Below, in pieces: positions 9,874 to 17,462 of a stretch of DNA of 64,000 bases. The stretch is from Methanosarcina barkeri MS (GTDB taxonomy: Archaea; Halobacteriota; Methanosarcinia; Methanosarcinales; Methanosarcinaceae), in contig NZ_CP009528.1 of the NCBI RefSeq assembly GCF_000970025.1, positions 1,289,168 through 1,353,167 of the forward strand, read 5' to 3'. The notes beneath the pieces were generated by a model that saw only the letters and a list, made by a program, of their open reading frames with translations, made no database searches and had not been told where the DNA came from. Numbering within the stretch: the stretch's first letter is position 1; each line of letters begins with the position of its first letter. A program made the position numbers and the translations under genes.

Positions 9874-10375
9874 ATCTGAACTTAAAGCAATAATTTCCGA
9901 AAACCTGCCCTTGTCTGCGGAAACGCTCCAGAGCTCAGGAATGATTATTCGAAAGTCAATTTTTGAATTTTGCAGGAATTGCAGTGATGGAGCCGCTGCT
10001 GTACTCATAGCTATGGTATTGTGCTGAGGTCATTTGTACCGACCTTGATGGCAATTCTGAAGCTAACATCGAAAAATAGATACTTGCCTGTAAGCATGGT
10101 TCTACAGTCTGACCCTGCCGTTAGGATATATTTATAAGCTCGAAAAATACGTATCCCGCTTTAAGCACTTTATCGTGACTACCTAAATAAAACCTTTAGG
10201 TAAGGTCTACAATTTTGGAGTTTTCCTTCAGGGCGACCGACTCGTTTTTATTGAAAAGGAGTTCCCGGCAAAAACTGTTAAACTTACTAAATTTGAGTTT
10301 TAGGATTCGAGAGCGAACCTGCTTAAGAAAAAGAAGTCGAAGTGAACGAGATAAGAAATTTAAATGTTGGAACTT
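9874..10375 (+). pseudogene. Decayed second copy of mptE
   Basis: From TTATCTGAACTTAAAGC at about 9874 the DNA follows the intact mptE (6965-7475) with many substitutions, small deletions and stops. Recognisable stretches include CTTGTCTGCGGAAACGCTCC, GGAGCCGCTGCTGTACT, GTACCGACCTTGATGGCAAT and the basic tail AAGAAAAAGAAG. The N-terminal third is absent and no frame stays open. It sits upstream of small ORF C as intact mptE sits upstream of small ORF A, which suggests that an mptE-plus-small-ORF unit was duplicated and the mptE part then decayed. Confidence 0.85.
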
Positions 10376-11043
10376 TAAAGCAAAAAGTTCTTCTTAAGGA
10401 TGGTTAAGGTGAAGAAAGTAAATAAATTTCCCAATATGCGTCTTTTGAATAAATCCGGCTTTTATATTTTTAGAAATAAAATGCTCATTTAAATTAAAAA
10501 TACAGAGTATTATAATTTGGATTTAAAGTGATTTTTCTATCTAATTTAGTAGATTCATTCATTTTATGAATTATTTTTACATTTGATCACATAAATATAC
10601 TTATCTTTTCATAATATATTTTATTTTTATCGTATATGGAAAAAAAGAACATTTAATACCTTTTTTATTGATATTTTAAGACAAATCCACAATTTAAATT
10701 GAATGAATAAGTCTGCCCATGTTTTCCCGTGAAATTTGCCCAGATTTTCCAGGACTATTTAATTATAAGTATAATTTATTCTATATGCTTTATATAAATT
10801 AAAACTATATGTTTAATATACTCACTAGCAATTAATATTTAGATATGTCAATCTTAAAATTAAGATAGGCTCCCAAAGATATCATGAAATTTAATTGTTA
10901 GGAGTATCGTGTAATAAAATAGTTTCGGAAAAATAGTTGTTTATGAATTCGAAAAAAACGATTATTTCTCAAAGATTAACAAAAATAGTTAACAATTTAA
11001 GAAAAATAAATTTATCTACAAAAAAAGAGTGGAGGGAATGAAC
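10376..11043 (+). promoter_or_regulatory. Intergenic region with promoter block and leader of small ORF C
   Basis: Block 10776-10823: TTATTCTA, TTTATATAA 13 bases later (10789-10797), TACTC 30 bases after the TATA start, then GCAATTAA at 10828. The start codon lies 255 bases after the TATA start. The leader is A-rich and ends in GGAGGG (11031-11036). The upstream part, 10376-10770, is AT-rich with no gene seen. Confidence 0.65.
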
Positions 11044-11121
11044 ATGGTCTTCAGCTATTACTATTCAAGGGTTTGCTGGTACTATGAGAAGGTTTGCTTC
11101 TTCATGAAGGTCTGTTACTGA
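11044..11121 (+). CDS. Small Tyr/Cys-rich peptide C (25 aa)
   Basis: Unrecognised. The ATG at 11044 is 7 bases after GGAGGG, the same spacing as small ORFs A and B, and it lies behind the same promoter block and leader length. The 25-residue product is aromatic and cysteine-rich, with Val-Cys recurring three times: RVCWYYEKVCFFMKVCY. It is not Gly-rich, so homology to A and B rests on the upstream region, not on the peptide. It could be a short functional peptide or a leader peptide. An ATG at 11038 in the same frame is possible but too close to the ribosome binding site. Confidence 0.45.
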   Translation: MVFSYYYSRVCWYYEKVCFFMKVCY

Positions 11122-11544
11122 TTCAGCAAAGAAGTAACCTACAAAAATTATTCAGTTTGTTTGAAGTAACAGAAATAGTATTATAGTCATCTGTTCAAAG
11201 CGTGAAGTGTAAATTTTCAATTTATTGCTCCCTGGACTGGTGACTCTCTTTTATTTTCGTATCAATGGGTAATCATTTCTTTAAACTTTGCTTTCAACGA
11301 AATGCGATTTTTGCCTGAGACACAAAACAAGCATCATTATTTTCTTTTCTGAACATGGGGAAATCTCTGCCATCTTAACATAATCGTTATTAGTAGAATT
11401 ATTCTTTTGTTAGGTATACACAAATAAGGCCGTAAGATAATGTAAAATCAATCATCTTGGAAATTCAAGTTTGATATTAACTATACTTAGCTAGACGAAG
11501 TTCTTGAGCAAACTATTTATTTAATGCAAGGAAAAAGGTAACCT
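11122..11544. other. Intergenic region, no gene recognised
   Basis: AT-rich DNA between small ORF C and the fluoride-type locus. No open frame with a ribosome binding site and no clear structure were seen. Confidence 0.6.
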
Positions 11545-11605
11545 ATTAGCGATGAATTCCGCCTAAACTTTATAGTCTAAAACCGTTTATGCTGATAACT
11601 TTTAC
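11545..11605 (+). ncRNA. Degenerate fluoride (crcB-type) riboswitch
   Basis: The order of conserved elements matches the fluoride riboswitch: GCGATG, TTCCGCC, TAAAC, AAACCG, then GCTGAT and a final TAC. It lies directly upstream of a CrcB fragment and an inorganic pyrophosphatase, both expected in a fluoride regulon. The hairpin stems and the long-range pairing that should close the fold are weak or broken (the TGAA/TTTA pairing is only marginal), so the element may have decayed together with the truncated crcB. The call is by eye; a covariance-model search would decide. Confidence 0.5.
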
Positions 11606-11831
11606 ATCAACTATTGAGGTTTTACTGATATACTATTATGTGTATACCATTTTATCGAGAGGTATAGGTGGCTTCATAGGTGCTACCTTGAGATATGCTT
11701 TAGGTAGATGGATTCAAAATAGCTTCGTCAATTTTCCAGTAGGCACATTAATCATAACATTAACCATAAACACAATAGGAAGTTTCTTTTTAGGGAAGTA
11801 CTTGAAAGCAAGAAATAGTTGGAAGTGTTGA
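11589..11831 (+). pseudogene. crcB: Truncated CrcB/Fluc fluoride channel
   Basis: The family exports fluoride through a small four-helix dimeric channel of about 120 residues. Here only the first half is recognisable: GIGGFIGATLRYALGRWIQ and FPVGTL...INTIGSFFLG (the GGxxGAxxRY and NxxGSFxxG motifs). The frame then ends at KARNSWKC, with the last two helices missing. The extra residues ITLTI and the unusual N-terminus suggest further damage. Its stop lies next to the ppa start (TGATATG), so translation into ppa may be coupled. Confidence 0.65.
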
Positions 11832-11832
11832 T

Positions 11833-12330
11833 ATGACTGAAAGACAGGTCGAAAGCGTAATTGTTGAAATTCCAAAAGGGAGCCGGAACAAATTCGAATA
11901 TGATAAGGAAAAGAGACTGATAAAATTCGACAGAATGCTTTCTTCTTCAATGGTATATCCCTCGGATTATGGTTTTTTCCCAGACACGCTATCCCTTGAT
12001 GGTGACCCTTTAGATGCTATGGTTTTAACGTGGGAACCCACATTTCCGGGTTGTGTAATCGATGTCTATCTTGTAGCGTTATTTGACATGGAAGATTATA
12101 AAGGAAGAGATCAAAAAATCCTATGCGTTCCAAAGAATGATCCTATGTGGAATTATATTGAGTCAGTCGATCAGGTCCCGCCTCATTTATTTAAGGAAAT
12201 TACTCATTTCTTCCAAACTTATAAGAACTTAGATAAAAAACAAGTGAAAGTTATCGGTTGGAAAAGCCTCGAAACAGCAATCACTGTACTTCAGGAAGCT
12301 AAAGATCGATATGCTGCACAGAAAAAATAA
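11833..12330 (+). CDS. ppa: Inorganic pyrophosphatase, family I
   Basis: Hydrolyses the pyrophosphate released by biosynthesis to two phosphates in the cytoplasm. The 165-residue protein has the complete soluble PPase signature: EIPKGSRNKFEYD (Lys and Glu of the active site), YPSDYGFFPDTLSLDGDPLDAMVL (with the DGDPLD metal-binding acids), D(M)EDYKGRDQKILCVP and the later DQVPPHLFKEITHFF. Family I enzymes are strongly inhibited by fluoride, which fits placement behind a crcB fragment and a fluoride riboswitch-like leader. The ATG overlaps the end of the crcB remnant by adjacency. Confidence 0.95.
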   Translation: MTERQVESVIVEIPKGSRNKFEYDKEKRLIKFDRMLSSSMVYPSDYGFFPDTLSLDGDPLDAMVLTWEPTFPGCVIDVYLVALFDMEDYKGRDQKILCVPKNDPMWNYIESVDQVPPHLFKEITHFFQTYKNLDKKQVKVIGWKSLETAITVLQEAKDRYAAQKK

Positions 12331-12402
12331 AGCAGACGAAAAACCGGAAAACCATTGTCATCAATTGTGGGGGATGTGATTCTGGGTCTTCACTGTAGAA
12401 AA
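12326..12402 (+). repeat. Fragment of the pilus ATPase gene
   Basis: This 77-bp stretch, starting at the ppa stop codon, matches 17570-17662 inside the pilus/secretion ATPase gene (shared pieces AAAGCAGACGAAAA, CCGGAAAACCATTGT, ATCAATTG, GGGTCTTC), with a 14-bp deletion near its end. It is one of several pieces of that operon scattered through the window. Confidence 0.8.
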
Positions 12403-12476
12403 GTGAAGAAAAACATCTGACAAAATTACTTGATTTGTAAACTGAGCATTGTATGAAAATCCGATTTTACTATTTT

Positions 12477-15260
12477 TCAGTTTTGTACTGGTTCTGTAAA
12501 CCTTATACAGAATTCAGTTCCTGAATCTCTTTTTAACTCAACTTCGCCATCTAACTGATCTACCAGGGTTTTCACTAACTGTAATCCAAGAGAATTGGAA
12601 TCTTCTAAATTGAAATCTTCAGTAATACCAAGCCCGTTATCCGAGATTATTAATACAAAATCGGTGCCATTATAACTTTCTTTTATGCTTTCCTGATCTT
12701 TACTTGCGTATTCTGCAGAGTCTTTCCTACAAAGTTTGATTTGGATTTTTCCGTTATCTCTGCCTAAAAATGCGTACTTCAGGGAATTTGATACGAGTTC
12801 GTTAATGATTATTCCTAGTGGGACAGCAACATCCATATTAAAGAAAATATTTTCTTCAAGTTCAATATTCAGGCTCGTGTTAACATTCCCAACTCTATAA
12901 GTCTGAAAGAGATTTTCAACAAGCCTTTTAATATACGACGAGAAGTTTATTGTATCGTTTCCTCTGCCTTCATGCAGCTCTTCATGGATAAGAGCAATTG
13001 ACATCACTCTGTCCTGGCTTTCGATGAAAGCGTTCAGAACTTCAGAATCTTCAGTAGATTCTCTGCTTCTGAACTTTTCAGCCTGTAGATCAAGAAGGGA
13101 AGAAATCACTTGCAGATTATTTTTAATTCTATGATGAATTTCTTTTTTTCGGGCATCTTCGGCTTTTGCCAGAAGTCTTTCCGCATTGACCTGCTCAGTA
13201 ATATCTCTACCAATAGCTGAGACAGCAATTAGCTTTCCAGAAGCGTCAAAAACAGGAGAATAAGTTACTGAAACATTTATTAGTCTACCATCCTTTTTTA
13301 ACCTTACAGTTTTATAACGCTGGATTTTTTCTCCGTGCTTAACTTTTTCAATTAATTTGGTTATGTCTCCTTTAAAATTATCCAGTTCAACGATAGAGAC
13401 ATTTTTACCCAGAGCTTCTTCAGCCGAATAACCATAAATCTGCTCTGCTCCTTTATTCCAGCTTGTAATAGTACCTTCGAGAGATTCAGTTACAATAGCA
13501 TCACTTGATGATTCCACAACATCCGCTAATATCCTGATCTTCTCCTCGACTTTCTTATGTTCGGTGATGTCCTGAACTATTCCTCTTATTCGAATTGGGT
13601 TTTTATTTCCATCATAAACAACTTCACCCTGTGCATGGATTATACGCTCTTCTCCATCAGCTGAGATAATCCTGTGATCAATGCTAAAGGACTTACCACT
13701 TAAAGTATTTTTAACGGCATTATCCACATAGTTTCGATCTTCGGGATGCACATAGCTTAAAAGTTCACTGTGTGTATAAAACAACCTTTTAGAAAAATGC
13801 CCAAAAATACGACACATCTCATCAGACCAGTAAATTTCACCGGTTGTAATATTCCAGTCCCAGTTCCCAATATGAGCTATTTTTTGAGCTTCAGAAAGTC
13901 TTCTTTTTTCTTCCATCAATGATTTATAAGCCTTTTCAAGCTCAAATGTACGCTCTTTGATTTTTGCTTCTAAATTATTATGTGCTAGTCTAAGGGATTC
14001 TTCTGCTTTTTTACGCTCAGTTATATCCTGTGTTATGCCGAAACCACCGATAACCTCTCCGTTTTTGTCAAATTCAAAATATGCCCTCTTACGCACCCAC
14101 TTGATCTTACCATCCACGACAATGCGATATTCTATGTCATATGGTCTGCCCTTTAATTGGGCTATCCATTCTTTATCAACATATTTCCTATCATCCGGAT
14201 GGACTTTAGAAATGAAGGTTTCATAAGTCAGATGAGTGTCTTTTGGGATGCCAAAGATACGGTAATTCTCGTCAGACCATGTCAATTCGTTTTTAAGAAT
14301 ATCCAGACGCCAGCTTCCGATATTTCCTACTATTTGAGCACGATCAAGATCTTCCCTGCTTTTCTCTAGCTTATCCACAAGAATCTCACGTTCTTTCAGT
14401 GATTTGGCAAGTTTGAAGTTACTGTGGCTCAGTTGTGAGATCATGTTGGCAAGTTTCATGAAGAAGGACATATATTTGTTTACAGTTTTTCTACTCAGCC
14501 TTGGAATTTTCTCAAACTCTGCTATATACTCATCCTCATTGAAGCCGTATTTTTTAGCCTGGGATTGGAAAAAGTCATATTCAGGAGCCTCGTCTTCAAA
14601 AAAGAAATAGCCTGAAAAAATATTGCCTACGTGCTGACCTTCCACAATGAGGGGAGTTGCGACATTCCATATATTATTCTTGCACCTGTATATCTTAAAT
14701 TCTCCGGGGGCAGCGCCCAGAGACAATTTTGTATCACTTTCTATGCAGTACTTGCAGGTTTCAGGATGAACCCTGTAGGATTTTGAGCAAATCTCTTGCC
14801 CCCCAGCAATTACAAAAACATTACCTTTGAGATCAATCAGAGCTGTGGTAATGTGAGTAAGTTCATATAAGTCATCCATGAGAGACTGGATCGATGGAAT
14901 ATCAAGAATATCAGCCAGCTTAAGTTTTTCAACCCCCCTAGCTTCACTTCCCGGGATTTTTTCTTCAAAATCTTTATGACTACTTATATCGAATCCATAA
15001 ATATTTACATATTCTTGATCTGATAAGGGACAAAAAACAATCAAATAGACTCCTTTTCCAACTTTAACTTCCATTTTTTCTGGATAATTCTGGGTAATTA
15101 CTTTTTGCACAATATCTAAGATACTTGAAGGCAGTCTTTCTACTATTGTCACGCCCCATTCATGTAATAAGGGTTCACTAGCCTCGTTTGAGTAAAGAAT
15201 CGTACCATCTTTTCCAACACTGATTACAGGATTCGGACTATTCTCCTGAAATTGCTCCAT
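12477..15260 (-). CDS. Soluble multi-PAS sensor histidine kinase with PocR domain
   Basis: Signal-transducing autokinase of 927 residues without membrane segments. In order: a short PAS-like start (1-100); a PocR ligand-binding domain (about 110-285) with the cysteine-rich segment CSKSYRVHPETCKYC; a coiled linker; three PAS/PAC units starting near IVGNIGSWRLD, IAHIGNWDWNI and ILADVVESSSDAIV; a HisKA_2 dimerisation/phosphoacceptor helix (KKEIHHRIKNNLQVISSLLDL); and a HATPase domain (NELVSNSLKYAF, DNGLGI, SLGLQLV). This HisKA_2 type is common in Methanosarcina, where cognate regulators are often unlinked; none is adjacent here. AAGGGG lies 7 bases before the ATG. The ligand is unknown; PocR plus PAS suggests sensing of a small metabolite or redox state. 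Confidence 0.92.
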   Translation of the reverse strand: MEQFQENSPNPVISVGKDGTILYSNEASEPLLHEWGVTIVERLPSSILDIVQKVITQNYPEKMEVKVGKGVYLIVFCPLSDQEYVNIYGFDISSHKDFEEKIPGSEARGVEKLKLADILDIPSIQSLMDDLYELTHITTALIDLKGNVFVIAGGQEICSKSYRVHPETCKYCIESDTKLSLGAAPGEFKIYRCKNNIWNVATPLIVEGQHVGNIFSGYFFFEDEAPEYDFFQSQAKKYGFNEDEYIAEFEKIPRLSRKTVNKYMSFFMKLANMISQLSHSNFKLAKSLKEREILVDKLEKSREDLDRAQIVGNIGSWRLDILKNELTWSDENYRIFGIPKDTHLTYETFISKVHPDDRKYVDKEWIAQLKGRPYDIEYRIVVDGKIKWVRKRAYFEFDKNGEVIGGFGITQDITERKKAEESLRLAHNNLEAKIKERTFELEKAYKSLMEEKRRLSEAQKIAHIGNWDWNITTGEIYWSDEMCRIFGHFSKRLFYTHSELLSYVHPEDRNYVDNAVKNTLSGKSFSIDHRIISADGEERIIHAQGEVVYDGNKNPIRIRGIVQDITEHKKVEEKIRILADVVESSSDAIVTESLEGTITSWNKGAEQIYGYSAEEALGKNVSIVELDNFKGDITKLIEKVKHGEKIQRYKTVRLKKDGRLINVSVTYSPVFDASGKLIAVSAIGRDITEQVNAERLLAKAEDARKKEIHHRIKNNLQVISSLLDLQAEKFRSRESTEDSEVLNAFIESQDRVMSIALIHEELHEGRGNDTINFSSYIKRLVENLFQTYRVGNVNTSLNIELEENIFFNMDVAVPLGIIINELVSNSLKYAFLGRDNGKIQIKLCRKDSAEYASKDQESIKESYNGTDFVLIISDNGLGITEDFNLEDSNSLGLQLVKTLVDQLDGEVELKRDSGTEFCIRFTEPVQN

Positions 15261-15926
15261 TCATTTTCCCCTTCAGACTCCTCTCTTTGACGGTGAAATA
15301 CCTGACTTTAGGGTATTGTTACGTCTACTCAACAAGCAAATGTATGTTTATTAATACATAAAAACACCTAATTCATTAAATTTAATAAATTAAATTTAAT
15401 TTATTAAATTTAAATGATTCTTCTTTTTAACAAATATTACTATATTTAAAAAATAGTAAATAAAGATATTTATTAATTTAATATGGGTTTGAAACTATAA
15501 AAATCGTTTAAATTATGAAACTTTGACCTTGAGCTTTAAAAATCATTGAAAATAAGAGAAACAGTTTTTAGGCGATACAAAAATCTAAATTCCTACTTTA
15601 CACTAAAGTTAAACAAGATGGCTACACCCCTATGAGCTTTTGGTACATGCATCAAATAAGAAAAATTTTATATTAATGTTAAAGTTTTTCATAAGAACTA
15701 TGCCAATTGGATAATAAATCAGGTCATCACGTCGTTCTCACTGAGCTAATACTCAATTGTTGAATAATTTAAAAGTTGTTGTGTATACCAATAACTGATC
15801 ACATATAGAGTTTGAAGGAATTATTAACGTCAGAGTTTCTGTTCAATAACTTGGTGATACAACCGGAACTAGTATAAAAGAAAATATTATATAAATATAC
15901 TAGATAAAAACGAGCAGGGGAAATAA
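15261..15926. other. AT-rich divergent intergenic region
   Basis: Separates the kinase gene (left) from the MarC gene (right), so it carries both promoters. It contains a perfect 38-bp palindrome at 15376-15413. TATA-like sequences are too many to assign. No gene seen. Confidence 0.6.
15376..15413. repeat. Perfect 38-bp AT-only palindrome
   Basis: The arm TTAAATTTAATAAATTAAA (15376-15394) is followed with no spacer by its exact complement (15395-15413). It lies about 115 bases upstream of the kinase start codon and could be a binding site for a dimeric regulator or a cruciform; the AT-only content means chance cannot be dismissed. Confidence 0.85.
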
Positions 15927-16565
15927 GTGATAACCGAAAACCTCGGGTTTTTAATCCATGTTTTCACAATTATCTTCGTCGTTGTCAACCCTATCAGTGG
16001 AGTGGTAACTTTTATCTCTTTGACCAGCAAGGTGATGGATGAGAAAAAAAACGAAATCGCAAAAAAGTCAGCCATACTTGCGTGCGTAATTGCCCTATTT
16101 TTTGCAATTGCAGGAAATATCATACTTAACCTGTTCAACATTAGCGTGGATTCGCTGCGGGTTGCAGGAGGACTCCTGCTTTTCAGCATTGCTTTTGATA
16201 TGATGCATGCTAAAATCTCAAAGGGGAGGATTACTGAAGAAGAGATCTCTCACTCTCAGGAAAGGGAAGACATCTGGATCTTCCCGATAAGCCTTCCACT
16301 TCTGACAGGACCAGGTACGATCAGTACAGTGATTGTCTTGATGGGGGGAACGGAAGCAGTTATGCAAAAAATAATAATTCTTGTATCAATCATAATGACA
16401 TTCCTTATCTGCTATTACATCTTCCAATTCTCAAGGGTGATTCATAAGCTTATAGGGTATAATGGGATGCTGGTCTTTACAAGGCTGATGGGACTTTTGC
16501 TTGCTGCTCTTGCAGTGGATTTAACTGTTAAAGGTATAATAAATATATACCAGTTAACAGTTTAA
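15927..16565 (+). CDS. MarC-family integral membrane protein
   Basis: Polytopic membrane protein of 212 residues with about six hydrophobic segments and the family-typical starts and loops: FVVVNPISGVVTFISLT near the N-terminus, LRVAGGLLLFSIAFDMM in the middle, and the conserved ISLPLLTGPGTISTVIVL before the last helices. The MarC/UPF0056 family has no agreed function (the antibiotic-resistance role once proposed was not upheld). The start is GTG at 15927, after CAGGGG. It stands alone. Confidence 0.88.
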   Translation: MITENLGFLIHVFTIIFVVVNPISGVVTFISLTSKVMDEKKNEIAKKSAILACVIALFFAIAGNIILNLFNISVDSLRVAGGLLLFSIAFDMMHAKISKGRITEEEISHSQEREDIWIFPISLPLLTGPGTISTVIVLMGGTEAVMQKIIILVSIIMTFLICYYIFQFSRVIHKLIGYNGMLVFTRLMGLLLAALAVDLTVKGIINIYQLTV

Positions 16566-17462
16566 GACAGTAAGTTTTACATGCTGTCTCACAACTCAAC
16601 CTGTTCTCTAAACTTCTTGGTATCCCATAATTTACCGGTTTTCGGGCTTCTACACGTCGTTTTAACGGCATGTATTCAAGGCGGGGGTGTTCACCTTACT
16701 CAAATAAAATGTCTCAAAATTCATAGTAACCATTGGGTCCCATGGATTCTTTGGAGATGTTAGCCTGTTTATGGGGTAATTTGTAGCATCCACGTCAAAA
16801 ACAAAACATATCATGCAATTGTTGATGTGCTATTTTTTGATCTTGTAAGCTGCAGCCAAGAGCAAGCTGCAGCCCATTAGGAGATCTGTCTGGAAGTATC
16901 AGTGTCTCGATTTAGAAAGAGGTTACTTTCGAGATGAAGCTTTTTTACTGAAAATGAGAGTTGTGCGGATCTGGGAATATTTTTGGAATCGATCACTTGA
17001 TACCTCCAAGATATAAATAAACTAAGTTTGTTATATATTTATTGGATATGTTCTACATATTTTAATTTTTACTATTTAGATCTACTTTCGTGGGGTTGAT
17101 TTGCAGGGGTGAAATGAGTATAAGTCCAATATGCAACCATATCAGCATGGTATTCATCGTGCACAACCGTTCAAAAGAGTATATACTAAAGTATACGAAT
17201 TTCAATATCCAAAAAGAGATTGAAGAAGTTTAACCACTTCTGCTTTTAGTCCTCGTTTGTTTTACCGTCCTCGTGGGTTCCGCCTTAGCCGTATTTCTTT
17301 TTGACTGTGATTTTGAGCCGGTTCACCGTTAAAGGTTGGTAGTTGTTGTAATCTTCTGACGGTTAAGCATCATTTTGTCAACAAATTAATAGCCCTATTT
17401 TCCGATCAGTCGAAAAAACTTAATACACTTAGAGATAAATTAAGAAGTTGATAGGGAAACGG
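16566..17462. other. Gene-free region with possible decayed coding pieces
   Basis: Nearly 900 bp without an acceptable gene. About 16,590-16,790 and 17,220-17,340 are less AT-rich than typical spacers and may be remnants of genes, but no family could be read in any frame. AAGCTGCAGCC is directly repeated at about 16,850-16,880. The pilus operon promoter must lie near the right end. Confidence 0.6.

Noticed and set aside
9687-9893. 68-codon plus-strand hydrophobic frame
   Set aside because: No ribosome binding site and it ends inside the decayed mptE copy.
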